NCBI GenBank assembly: GCA_002383165.1
Contig: DFXK01000002.1
Coordinates: 412,638-476,637 of the forward strand
Direction: 5' to 3'
Source: Flavobacteriales bacterium UBA4110
GTDB taxonomy: Bacteria; Bacteroidota; Bacteroidia; Flavobacteriales; Weeksellaceae
DNA: 64,000 bases
Every line of letters starts with the position of its first letter. Within the stretch, counting starts at the first letter, position 1. Under the pieces are notes generated by a model. That model saw only the letters and a list, made by a program, of their open reading frames with translations. It did no database searches and was not told where the DNA came from. The position numbers and the translations under genes were made by a program. This document shows, piece after piece, positions 42,902-51,221 of the stretch.

Positions 42902-43948
42902 TTATTCTATTACAACTTTTTTGGGTTTAGGCTTTTCCGCAGGTTTAGAAGTTTGCGGTGTTGCAGAATTATTAGTTTTTACAGAAGCTTGTGAAGAACC
43001 GCCCGAAGAACTGGAATTCGTATTCGCTGGTTTCGGTTTCGGAACTGATGTAGCAGTAGTGGCAGCAGGGGGATTTTTGGTTACCGGTGCAGGCCTCTCC
43101 TCTGCTGTAGGTATTTCGTGGTATTCAATGGGAGCTAATGTAGTATCTATCTTAGGACGATACATCTCATCCAGCTGCTTAATCTTGTTCTGCAGTTCGG
43201 CAGGTGTTTTTTTACTGGCCCAGAGGTCAATCTGCATTCCCTGATCCCGCAATGCTCCAAACTCTGGATCCTGATAATATACAATATCTGAATCATCCTT
43301 TCCGCCATCTTCGTGCTCCACAATACCCACTTCAAATAAAGCCTGAGCAATAATTTTTTTAGCTTCCTGAACTGTTCTTCCGACAACATTAGGAATGGAT
43401 ACATTTCTAAGCGGTCCGGAACCTATGACCAAATCAACGGCTGAAAATCTAGGAATTTGAGTTCCTGGTTTCACACTTGTTCCATTATAAAGAATTCTGA
43501 GCACAGCATCTCTTTGGATACTTGGTTCATAAAGCGTATCTCCGACTTTAAGACCAACAAGATTTAATTGATTAAAAGCTAAACCTTTATATCTGTCAAT
43601 AATATCTGGAATAGCGACTTTCGCCCAAGTTCTCGGATTAACTTTCAAGGTGATAATTCTTCCGTTCTTTACATTAGACCCTGGATTCGGGTTAACGGCC
43701 AAAACCTGAAAAGGACGGAATTTCGGATCATACTTAAAACTGTCTACTTCATATTCCAGACCGGAATCGTCCAAGATTTTAATAGCGTCGTGTACTGTCA
43801 TATTCATAACATTAGGTACAGGAACTTCTTCTCCGTGATTCGTATGAAACTCCAGCCATCGGAATGTGAGCCATACCAAACCGGCAAAAAGAGCCATTGC
43901 CAAAACTATATTAACTAATACTTTCCAGTGGAAAAGTGACTTGAACAT
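42902..43948 (-). CDS. Membrane-anchored PASTA-domain protein
   Basis: The 348-residue protein has one N-terminal transmembrane segment (11-30) and then three PASTA repeats: VPVPNVMNMTVHDAIKILDDSGLEYEV, VAIPDIIDRYKGLAFNQLNLVGLKVGD, and VSIPNVVGRTVQEAKKIIAQALFEVGI. A Pro/Ala/Ser/Lys-rich low-complexity tail follows from about residue 275. PASTA domains bind peptidoglycan fragments, usually in Ser/Thr kinases and transpeptidases, but no kinase or transpeptidase domain is present here. A scaffold or cell-wall sensor role is inferred. Flavobacterial genomes commonly have such stand-alone forms. Confidence 0.88.
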   Translation of the reverse strand: MFKSLFHWKVLVNIVLAMALFAGLVWLTFRWLEFHTNHGEEVPVPNVMNMTVHDAIKILDDSGLEYEVDSFKYDPKFRPFQVLAVNPNPGSNVKNGRIITLKVNPRTWAKVAIPDIIDRYKGLAFNQLNLVGLKVGDTLYEPSIQRDAVLRILYNGTSVKPGTQIPRFSAVDLVIGSGPLRNVSIPNVVGRTVQEAKKIIAQALFEVGIVEHEDGGKDDSDIVYYQDPEFGALRDQGMQIDLWASKKTPAELQNKIKQLDEMYRPKIDTTLAPIEYHEIPTAEERPAPVTKNPPAATTATSVPKPKPANTNSSSSGGSSQASVKTNNSATPQTSKPAEKPKPKKVVIE

Positions 43949-44054
43949 AATTATTCTTTTTCAGAAATAGTAACGCAAAGATAGATAATTAAATTGTATT
44001 ATTCTTTCATAGAACTGTTACAAAAAGAAAATCGGTCAATTGCTATAAAAACCT

Positions 44055-44062
44055 TATTTTTG
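44055..44062 (+). promoter_or_regulatory. -7 element upstream of the hypoxanthine phosphoribosyltransferase gene
   Basis: TATTTTTG is a perfect TAnnTTTG, 15 bases before the ATG at 44078. No TTG at the ideal upstream distance was seen. Confidence 0.4.
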
Positions 44063-44077
44063 TACTTTCAAAAACTT

Positions 44078-44632
44078 ATGGAGTCTATCACAATTCACGA
44101 CAAAAATTTCGTACCCTACCTGAAACACGATGAAATTCAGGAAATTATAAAAAATTTAGCGCTTAAAGTTTACGAAGATTACAAAGACGAAACCCCAATT
44201 TTCATTGGTGTTTTGAATGGTGTAATTATGTTTTTTTCAGATTTTTTAAAATATTATCCTGGTAAATGTGAAATTGCTTTTTTACAGGTAAGTTCTTATT
44301 CTGGAACCCAATCAACAGGGATTGTTTATAAAAAAATGGAACTTACAAAAGATGTTGTGGATCGTCACATCATCCTTATGGAAGACATCGTAGATACAGG
44401 AAATACACTAGAAAACCTTTTTGAATATTTCAAAAACACGCAACGTCCTAAATCTTTGAAAGTAGCTTCTTTACTTTTGAAACCAGATGTTTTCAAAAAA
44501 GATTTTACAGTAGATTATGTTGCAAAAGAGATTCCTAATAAGTTTGTCTTAGGCTATGGATTAGATTATGATGAATTGGGAAGAAACCTACCAGATCTTT
44601 ATCAATTAGAGGAAGGAAGAATCAATCATTAG
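44078..44632 (+). CDS. hpt: Hypoxanthine phosphoribosyltransferase
   Basis: From the ATG at 44078 the protein has 184 residues. It has the PRPP-binding loop HIILMEDIVDTGNTL (about 98-112) and FIGVLNGVIMFFSDF near residue 46. It salvages hypoxanthine (and perhaps guanine) to the nucleotide. The frame is open to 43994, but that stretch overlaps the putative promoter and does not resemble the family. It is followed after 44 bases by adk, a logical purine-metabolism neighbour. Confidence 0.88.
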   Translation: MESITIHDKNFVPYLKHDEIQEIIKNLALKVYEDYKDETPIFIGVLNGVIMFFSDFLKYYPGKCEIAFLQVSSYSGTQSTGIVYKKMELTKDVVDRHIILMEDIVDTGNTLENLFEYFKNTQRPKSLKVASLLLKPDVFKKDFTVDYVAKEIPNKFVLGYGLDYDELGRNLPDLYQLEEGRINH

Positions 44633-44676
44633 TATTATACTGAAAGAAATAAATCAATAATAAATTTAAAGAAATT

Positions 44677-45255
44677 ATGATCAATATTGTTCTCTTTGGT
44701 CCTCCGGGAAGTGGAAAAGGAACCCAGGCACAGCATCTTATCGAGAAATTTAATTTAAAACAAATTTCGACCGGAGATCTGTTCCGATATAATATGAAGA
44801 ATGATACAGAGCTTGGAAAATTAGCCAAATCATATATTGACAAAGGAGAATTGGTTCCAGATCAAGTCACGATTGATATGCTAATTGATGAGTTGAGAAA
44901 ACCGACACAGACCAATGGATTTATTTTTGACGGATTCCCCAGAACGGCTACTCAAACGGAAGCGTTGGAAACAATTGTGAAAGAAGAATTAGATTCTGAA
45001 ATCAGCATTTGTCTTTCGCTTATTGTAGAAGATGAAGTTTTGGTAGAAAGACTTTTGAAGAGAGGAGAAACAAGCGGAAGGACAGATGATTCTAATGAAG
45101 ACATCATCAGAAACAGAATCAAAGAATATTATACAAAAACTGCAGAAGTTGCAGAATTGTACAAAAATCAAGGCAAATACGTAGAAGTAAACGGAATTGG
45201 CGACATCTCCGAAATCTCTGAGAAACTATTTGCTGAAGTAGAAAAAATTAAGTAA
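44677..45255 (+). CDS. adk: Adenylate kinase
   Basis: The 192-residue protein has the P-loop GPPGSGKG (8-15), the AMP-binding STGDLFR and GFPRT blocks, and RGETSGRTDD near the LID. The length shows the short form with a small LID lacking the zinc-ribbon insertion. It interconverts ATP, ADP and AMP. It is flanked by the hpt gene and obgE on the same strand. Confidence 0.95.
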   Translation: MINIVLFGPPGSGKGTQAQHLIEKFNLKQISTGDLFRYNMKNDTELGKLAKSYIDKGELVPDQVTIDMLIDELRKPTQTNGFIFDGFPRTATQTEALETIVKEELDSEISICLSLIVEDEVLVERLLKRGETSGRTDDSNEDIIRNRIKEYYTKTAEVAELYKNQGKYVEVNGIGDISEISEKLFAEVEKIK

Positions 45256-45328
45256 AAGCCGGAAGATGGAAGTCTGAAGCGGGAATTTTTCCATCTTCGA
45301 ACTTCCATCTTCCATCAATAAAAACATT
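45256..45328. repeat. Self-similar spacer between adk and obgE
   Basis: GGAAGATGGAAGTCTGAAGC and its reverse words CCATCTTCGAACTTCCATC make a spacer of one repeated word in both orientations that can fold into a hairpin. Confidence 0.45.
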
Positions 45329-46312
45329 ATGTCAAATTTCGTAGATTACGTGAAAATCCATTGTACAAGTGGTCACGGCGGTGCTGGATCGGCTCACCTT
45401 CGTAGAGAAAAATACATCCCGAAAGGTGGTCCAGATGGCGGTGATGGAGGTCGCGGTGGTCACGTAATAATGAAAGGAAACGCCCACGAATGGACTCTCT
45501 TACCTTTAAGATATACAAGGCACGTAAAAGCAGAACGTGGGCAAAATGGTCAAAAAAATCAATTGACAGGAGCTTACGGTGCAGATGTTTACATCAATGT
45601 ACCACTGGGTACTATTGCAAGAAATGAAGAGGGCGAAATCATAGGAGAAATCTTGGAAGATGGACAAGAAATCATCCTGATGGAAGGAGGAAAAGGTGGA
45701 AAAGGAAATGAACATTTCAAGTCTTCTACCAACCAAACTCCCAGATATGCTCAACCAGGGATGGAAGGTCAGGAAGGTTATATCATTTTTGAATTGAAAC
45801 TTTTGGCCGATGTTGGATTGGTAGGTTTCCCAAATGCAGGAAAATCCACTCTTTTGGCATCAGTTTCTGCAGCAAGACCTAAAATCGCAGATTATGCTTT
45901 TACAACCTTGACACCCAATCTTGGAATCGTGGAATGGCGAAATTACAAATCTTTCGTTATGGCTGATATTCCAGGAATTATAGAAGGCGCAGCAGAAGGA
46001 AAAGGACTTGGTCACAGATTTTTGAGACATATCGAAAGAAACTCGATTTTATTATTCTTAATTCCGGCTGATTCTGAAGATCATTTTCAGGAATTCAAAA
46101 TTTTGGAAAATGAATTGAAGGAATATAATCCTGAACTGGTGGACAAAGATTTTATTTTATCTATTTCAAAATCAGATTTGTTGGATGATGAATTGAAGGC
46201 AGAAATCTCAGCAGAATTTCCCGAAAACAGACAGCCTTTATTTTTCTCTGGTGTAACTGGTGAAGGACTTCAGGCATTGAAAGATGCGATTTGGAAAAAA
46301 TTACACGGATAA
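45329..46312 (+). CDS. obgE: Obg/CgtA GTPase
   Basis: The 327-residue protein has an N-terminal glycine-rich Obg fold ([44 protein letters not shown]), then the GTPase domain with GFPNAGKS (G1), [20 protein letters not shown] (G3/switch) and a KSD-type G4 (SKSDLLDD). It ends at the G domain without a C-terminal extension. Obg couples ribosome assembly to cell state. It is essential in most bacteria. Confidence 0.95.
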   Translation: MSNFVDYVKIHCTSGHGGAGSAHLRREKYIPKGGPDGGDGGRGGHVIMKGNAHEWTLLPLRYTRHVKAERGQNGQKNQLTGAYGADVYINVPLGTIARNEEGEIIGEILEDGQEIILMEGGKGGKGNEHFKSSTNQTPRYAQPGMEGQEGYIIFELKLLADVGLVGFPNAGKSTLLASVSAARPKIADYAFTTLTPNLGIVEWRNYKSFVMADIPGIIEGAAEGKGLGHRFLRHIERNSILLFLIPADSEDHFQEFKILENELKEYNPELVDKDFILSISKSDLLDDELKAEISAEFPENRQPLFFSGVTGEGLQALKDAIWKKLHG

Positions 46313-46357
46313 ATATTTCGGAACAATTATTGAAAGCTGTTGAACAAAAAATTGACA

Positions 46358-46843
46358 ATGAAATATTTGCTAAGTCTTTTGTTTTAAATTGGATTAATAG
46401 CCTGCAGTACTTCTCAAACTTCCAAATATTCTAAAATAGAGTACGAAGTTGGCCCTTGCTTCGGATTTTGTCCTATTTACAAGATAACTATTGACACTTA
46501 TAAAAATGCTGTACTTGAGGCAGAACACTTTAATTTTTCTCAAGGCGAAGGTAAAGGTGATTTGGACAAACCAAGAGAAGGGACTTTCAAATCTAAAATC
46601 AGTTCCGCAAATTATGACAAATTGATTACTTTAACAGACATGGCTAATGTAAAATCGTTATCAGACAGCTACATTGATAAGAGAATTATGGATGCATCTA
46701 AAAGTAATCTCAGAGTTTATTTTTCAGATGGCAGCAAAAAAGATATAGCGATGTCTGCTGGTGAAAAACCTAAAAATCTAACGGCACTTATCACTTTCAT
46801 TGACGAATTAAAACAAAAACAAAACTGGCAAAAAGTTAATTAA
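46358..46843 (+). pseudogene. DUF6438-like lipoprotein gene interrupted by a TAA in the signal peptide
   Basis: From the ATG at 46358 the frame reads MKYLLSLLF, then TAA (46385-46387), then IGLIACSTSQTSKYSKIE and onward without further stops to 46843. Apart from the single stop it is a normal lipoprotein: hydrophobic core and lipobox LIAC with the lipidated Cys, followed by a domain with the pair GPCFGFCPIYK that is typical of DUF6438. One base change (TTA to TAA) would explain it. Alternatives are a sequencing error, read-through or re-initiation. Confidence 0.75.
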
Positions 46844-46864
46844 ATAACTTTATTTTAAATAAGT

Positions 46865-46911
46865 TAACTTTGCATAACATAAATTCCTTCTGAATTGAAG
46901 GGATTTTTTTA
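46865..46911 (+). promoter_or_regulatory. Promoter followed by a terminator-like hairpin in the rhlE leader
   Basis: TAACTTTG (46865-46872) predicts a transcript start near 46878. Directly downstream, AAATTCCTTC (46881-46890) pairs with GAAGGGATTT (46897-46906) around TGAATT, followed by Ts to 46910, and the gene starts at 46933. The hairpin would be inside the leader and may act as an attenuator, or it may just terminate the upstream unit. Confidence 0.5.
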
Positions 46912-46932
46912 TTTACACTTAAAACATTTCAT

Positions 46933-48183
46933 TTGAATTTCGAAGAATTAGGCTTGATTAAGCCAATATTAGACGCATTAAAAGCACAAGGTTACGAACA
47001 ACCTACACCCATTCAGGAAAAAGCAATCCCATCGATTTTACAAAAAAAAGATCTTTTGGGAAGCGCACAAACAGGAACGGGAAAAACAGCGGCATTTGCA
47101 ATTCCAATATTACAGAACCTTTCTGAAAAAGAACAACATAGAAACCAAATCAAAGCTTTGATTCTAACGCCTACAAGAGAATTAGCCATTCAAATCGAGG
47201 AAAACTTCCAAGCTTATGGCAAACATCTGAAACTAAAATCTTTGGTAATTTTTGGTGGCGTAAAACAACACGCACAGGAACAACAGTTGAAAAGAGGTGT
47301 TGATATCTTAATTGCCACGCCAGGAAGATTGCTGGATTTCATTTCTCAAGGGATTATCAAACTTCATCATCTTCAGATTTTTGTTTTGGATGAGGCTGAC
47401 AGGATGTTGGATATGGGTTTCGTACACGATGTGAAGAAAATCCTTAAAATAATTCCTGCCAAAAGACAAAACCTTTTCTTCTCTGCAACGATGCCGAAAG
47501 AGATTGCTAATTTGGCGTCAGATATTCTGGTAAATCCTGTAAAAGTAGAAGTTGCTCCGGTTTCTTCTACCGCAGACACAATTCAGCAAAGTATTTATTT
47601 TGTGGAGAAAGATAACAAGACCGATCTTTTGATTCATCTTTTGCAAGATCCGAAGCTGGATCAAGTTTTGGTATTTTCCAGAACCAAACACGGTGCAGAT
47701 AAAATCGCGAGAAAATTGCATCAATCCAAAATTTCGGCAGAAGCGATACACGGAAATAAGTCTCAAAACCAAAGACAAAATGCACTTAACAATTTCAAAT
47801 CGAAGAAAACAAGAGTTTTGGTGGCTACAGATATTGCTGCAAGAGGAATTGACATCGATGAATTGAAATATGTAGTAAATTACGAACTTTCCGATGTTTC
47901 AGAAACTTATGTTCACAGAATCGGAAGAACTGGTAGAGCCGGCTCAGAAGGAACCTCTTTTTCGTTTGTTGATGGATTGGATTTGGCAAATCTTAGAAGC
48001 ACAGAAAAATTGATTGGGAAAAAGATTCCTGTCGTAAAAGATCATCCTTATCATACTGATAATTTGGTTGAACAGAAAAGAGACAGTAATAACAAGCCTT
48101 TCACACCGAGACCAAAACCTCAGGCAAAAACCGAAATAGGTTTCAAGAAGCCTAAAAACAAAGGATTTTTTAGGAAGAAATAA
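46933..48183 (+). CDS. DEAD-box RNA helicase, RhlE type
   Basis: The 416-residue protein contains helicase motifs in order: PTPIQEKAIP (Q), AQTGTGKT (I), PTRELA (Ia), TPGRLLD (Ib), DEADRMLD (II), SAT (III), ATDIAARGID (V) and HRIGRTGRAG (VI). A short basic tail follows. The start is TTG at 46933, giving MNFEELGL, as in family members. No upstream ATG is in frame. It probably remodels RNA, for example in ribosome assembly or cold growth. The leader hairpin suggests regulation at the transcript level. Confidence 0.9.
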   Translation: MNFEELGLIKPILDALKAQGYEQPTPIQEKAIPSILQKKDLLGSAQTGTGKTAAFAIPILQNLSEKEQHRNQIKALILTPTRELAIQIEENFQAYGKHLKLKSLVIFGGVKQHAQEQQLKRGVDILIATPGRLLDFISQGIIKLHHLQIFVLDEADRMLDMGFVHDVKKILKIIPAKRQNLFFSATMPKEIANLASDILVNPVKVEVAPVSSTADTIQQSIYFVEKDNKTDLLIHLLQDPKLDQVLVFSRTKHGADKIARKLHQSKISAEAIHGNKSQNQRQNALNNFKSKKTRVLVATDIAARGIDIDELKYVVNYELSDVSETYVHRIGRTGRAGSEGTSFSFVDGLDLANLRSTEKLIGKKIPVVKDHPYHTDNLVEQKRDSNNKPFTPRPKPQAKTEIGFKKPKNKGFFRKK

Positions 48184-48188
48184 AAAAG

Positions 48189-48213
48189 AAAACCGGAAGT
48201 AATTTCCGGTTTT
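48189..48213. terminator. Bidirectional terminator between rhlE and tatD
   Basis: AAAACCGGAA / TTCCGGTTTT has a 5-base loop and T/A runs on both sides. The convergent tatD gene stop touches its edge. Confidence 0.9.
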
Positions 48214-48977
48214 TATATTTCAAATAGCTTCAAAGCGTTCTCTGTCGTGATTCTATCAATCTCTGTAAAATCAGTTTTGTAAATATCTACCAACTTTCCG
48301 GCAACCAATTCTACATAAGCACTTTCATTTCGTTTTCCTCGGAAAGGAACTGGCGCAAGATAAGGAGAATCGGTTTCTAAAACGATTTTGTCTAATGGAA
48401 TTTCATTCAAAAATTGATCTATTCTTCCGTTTTTGAAGGTCACTACTCCACCGATTCCTAGAATAAATTGAAGGTCAATAGCGTGTTGCGCTTGTTCCAA
48501 ATTTCCAGAAAAACAATGGAAAATCCCGCGAAGTTTAGGATGTTTTTTTCTTTCCAGAACTTCAAAAGTTTCTTCGAAGCTTTCTCTTGTATGGATGACA
48601 ATTGGTAAATCTCTTTCTATCGCCCAATCAATTTGTTGCTCAAAAGCTTTAACTTGAATATCCAAAGTCGACTTGTCCCAATACAAATCAATTCCTATTT
48701 CTCCGACTGCACAGAAAGGTCTATTATTAAGCCAAGTCTCTACAATTTGTAATTCCTTATTCCAAGATTCTGGCTGAACAGAGCAAGGATGCAATCCCAT
48801 CATTGCATAAACTTTATCTGGATATTGTGACTCTAAATCAATCATTTTACGATGTGTTTCAGAATCTATTGCGGGAAGAAAGAATTTCTCCACACCTCTA
48901 TCTAAAGCACGATTAAACATTTCAGAAAAATCTTCGTTAAATTGGTCGGAATATAAATGAGTGTGAGTGTCAATCAT
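48213..48977 (-). CDS. TatD-family metal-dependent hydrolase
   Basis: The 254-residue TIM-barrel protein starts MIDTHTHLY (His5, His7 for metal). Further motifs are GEIGIDLYWDKS (metal Glu), VIHTRESFEE, IFHCFSGNLEQA and LETDSPYLAP (Asp). TatD proteins are deoxyribonuclease-like or phosphatase-like hydrolases, often linked with DNA repair or quality control. Cytoplasmic. Spacer repeats occupy the 80 bases up to the GSCFA gene. Confidence 0.92.
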   Translation of the reverse strand: MIDTHTHLYSDQFNEDFSEMFNRALDRGVEKFFLPAIDSETHRKMIDLESQYPDKVYAMMGLHPCSVQPESWNKELQIVETWLNNRPFCAVGEIGIDLYWDKSTLDIQVKAFEQQIDWAIERDLPIVIHTRESFEETFEVLERKKHPKLRGIFHCFSGNLEQAQHAIDLQFILGIGGVVTFKNGRIDQFLNEIPLDKIVLETDSPYLAPVPFRGKRNESAYVELVAGKLVDIYKTDFTEIDRITTENALKLFEI

Positions 48978-49057
48978 ATTAATGATGAATGATAAGTTAT
49001 AAGTGATGAATATTAAAATGCGGAAATTAACAATTCATCAATTATAATTAATTATTA
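48978..49057. repeat. Self-similar AT-rich spacer
   Basis: ATTAATGATGAATGATAAG and inverted forms (AATTCATCAATTATAATTA) lie between tatD and GSCFA, one of several similar word-repeat spacers. Confidence 0.35.
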
Positions 49058-50008
49058 CTAAAAGATTTTATGTTTAACTTTCTTTTGTTGTTCAATCTTT
49101 TTTTGATTGATTTTGTCCAAAAATTCCTGATATTTTGGATTTTTGTCGTCATTGGTTTTGTGATTAAGAGCCGTGATGATTTTATTATTTTCATTAATGA
49201 AAATCTTAGTTTCATCAGAAAAATAAGCATTCCCAAATTTCTCCCAAATATACTGAACCGCTTGAGAATTAGGATGAATCAAATCGTCTTTATAAAATCG
49301 ATAATCACGCAAATCATCCATCAAAATCTCATAAACGGGTAGATAACCGCAATTTTCTTTTCCAGAAATAGATTCGTGAATAGCTGTAATCAACTTTGAT
49401 TTGCTTAGTTGATTTTCAACAATGCCGTCTTTGGTATGACGAACCGGCGAAACCGTAAACAAAATCTGAACATCATCTTTACAAATGTCTTTCAGAATTT
49501 CAATCGTTTTATGGATAGAATCCGTCAGTTCCTGATATGATAAAAATCGTTTTTCAAAAAACTTTTGTGGAATCTTATGACAATTCGCAACCAATCTGTT
49601 TTTCGGCAAAAACTCATAAATATAAGAAGTTCCAAATGTGATAATCACAAAATTGGTGCTTTGCAAAAACTGATTGGCTTCTTCTATATTTTGATTAATT
49701 TTCTCCAAAGATTTGTGCGCATATCTGGAGTCAAACGACGAATGATGATCCAGACTGATGTAATTTTCATTAGCTAAAATCAAATCATTTTCCTGATATT
49801 CTTTCGCATCATAAATCTGTTGAACCGCTTGAAGAATGGAAAACGGATTGAAAATAGTCCCGAAAGGATTGTTAAGAGATTGAATTTGACCTTCAGAAAA
49901 TTTTTCGTGCATTTCCGTAGCAAAACAAGAACCAATCGAAAATATACAATCTTCGATTCCTATTTTTTTCCCACTTTCATTAATCTCTACTTCTGTCCTG
50001 AATTTCAT
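49058..50008 (-). CDS. GSCFA-domain protein
   Basis: The 316-residue protein has SIGSCFATEMHE, with the namesake GSCFA at residues 26-30, then NPFGTIFNPFSI, VITFGTSYIYEF, and the late block LIHPNSQAVQYIWEKF. This family is related to SGNH-type hydrolases, where the Ser and a C-terminal D/H pair act together. The substrate is unknown. No signal peptide. It lies 95 bases after the polyprenyl synthase gene on the same strand. Confidence 0.88.
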   Translation of the reverse strand: MKFRTEVEINESGKKIGIEDCIFSIGSCFATEMHEKFSEGQIQSLNNPFGTIFNPFSILQAVQQIYDAKEYQENDLILANENYISLDHHSSFDSRYAHKSLEKINQNIEEANQFLQSTNFVIITFGTSYIYEFLPKNRLVANCHKIPQKFFEKRFLSYQELTDSIHKTIEILKDICKDDVQILFTVSPVRHTKDGIVENQLSKSKLITAIHESISGKENCGYLPVYEILMDDLRDYRFYKDDLIHPNSQAVQYIWEKFGNAYFSDETKIFINENNKIITALNHKTNDDKNPKYQEFLDKINQKKIEQQKKVKHKIF

Positions 50009-50103
50009 TTTATTGTTGTTAAACTGTGGATTTGTTGATTTGTAAAACCGCTTTTATGTAGCATCGATTCGACAATTTATCGATTTTACAGTTTTACATT
50101 TCT

Positions 50104-51075
50104 CTAGCTTTCCCTTCTCAACAAATAATTTGCTAATTCTCTGAATGGTAATTTGCTTTCGTCCGGAAGATTAATTTTGTCTAAGTAAGATTGTCCAATC
50201 TCGTTATGTTTTTGAATCAATCTCAAAACTTTGTCATCTACTTTTGTTCTTCTGAAGATTTTCTCAACACTGTAAACCTTGTCAACATTATCTGTTTTTT
50301 TAGAATACCAATAATTCAGTTCAGATAATTCTTCTTCGTTGGCATGTTGTAAAGCCAAAAGGTAAAGAATGGTTTTCTTATTTTCATAAATATCTCCAGC
50401 GTGTTTTTTCCCAAATTGTTCCTGATTTCCGAAAACATCTAAGTAATCATCCATAATTTGGAATGCAATACCAATATGTTTTCCGAAGTTGTAAAGTGCA
50501 TCTGCATCTTCTTCTGACGCACCAGCAATCAATGCTCCAATTTGGAATGATGAAGCACTTAAGACACCTGTTTTGAAGGTAATCATCTGGATATAATCTT
50601 CGTAACTAACATCCGACCTGTTTTCAAAATTGATATCAAATTGTTGGCCTTCACAAAGAACAGCTCCGGTTTCAGAAAATATTTTGATACATTTTTTGAA
50701 TAATTCTGGCTCCAGATCTTCAAAAAACTGATAAGCTTTAATTAAAAGTGCATCACCAGAAAGTATACCAACATTGATTCCGTGTAAAGTATGAATCGTA
50801 GGTTTGTTTCTTCTCAATGGCGCCTCATCCATAATATCATCATGAATCAAAGTAAAATTATGGAAGAATTCTATCGCTAGAGAAGGTTTTAAAGCTTTTT
50901 CCAAATCACCTTTGAAAAGGTCACAAGCCATCAACAACATTATCGGACGAAGTCTTTTGCCACCGTGAGAAATGATGTAATTCATTGGTTGATACAACTC
51001 ATCCGGCTTGTTGGTGAAAGTATGTTTTTCGATAGCTTCTGCTACAACTTTTTGATACTGATCTAGAAATTCCAT
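50104..51075 (-). CDS. Polyprenyl (isoprenyl) diphosphate synthase
   Basis: The 323-residue all-helical protein has both Asp-rich motifs: DDIMD (79-83) and DDYLD (209-213). The GGKRLRP block at residues 38-44 binds isopentenyl diphosphate. It extends allylic diphosphates for quinone side chains, cell-wall carriers or carotenoids. Phe74, five residues before the first motif, is a position where aromatic residues limit the product to about C20 in known GGPP synthases, whereas IspB-type long-chain enzymes have Ala there. The product length is thus uncertain. Confidence 0.9.
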   Translation of the reverse strand: MEFLDQYQKVVAEAIEKHTFTNKPDELYQPMNYIISHGGKRLRPIMLLMACDLFKGDLEKALKPSLAIEFFHNFTLIHDDIMDEAPLRRNKPTIHTLHGINVGILSGDALLIKAYQFFEDLEPELFKKCIKIFSETGAVLCEGQQFDINFENRSDVSYEDYIQMITFKTGVLSASSFQIGALIAGASEEDADALYNFGKHIGIAFQIMDDYLDVFGNQEQFGKKHAGDIYENKKTILYLLALQHANEEELSELNYWYSKKTDNVDKVYSVEKIFRRTKVDDKVLRLIQKHNEIGQSYLDKINLPDESKLPFRELANYLLRRES

Positions 51076-51174
51076 TTAAAAACTTGTTTAAGGCAAAAAT
51101 ACGATTTTTACAATTGTTTTACCAAGATTTTCGTTTCTTGTTTTTGTCTGTTTAGGATTAATTTAAAATAAAAA

Positions 51175-51195
51175 AGCTTCTCAAAATGAGAAGCT
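51175..51195 (-). terminator. Terminator downstream of pit
   Basis: On the minus strand AGCTTCTCA and TGAGAAGCT pair around a TTT loop and run into TTTTT. Confidence 0.85.
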
Positions 51196-51221
51196 ATATT
51201 ATAATCAGTAAAGATTTGATT

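Noticed and set aside
42921..43244. Plus-strand 107-residue frame opposite the PASTA gene
   Set aside because: It is antisense to the Pro/Ala/Ser-rich low-complexity tail. The composition is a shadow of the repeats.
43994..44077. Earlier start for the hypoxanthine phosphoribosyltransferase
   Set aside because: The extra 28 codons overlap a likely promoter element and do not look like the family.
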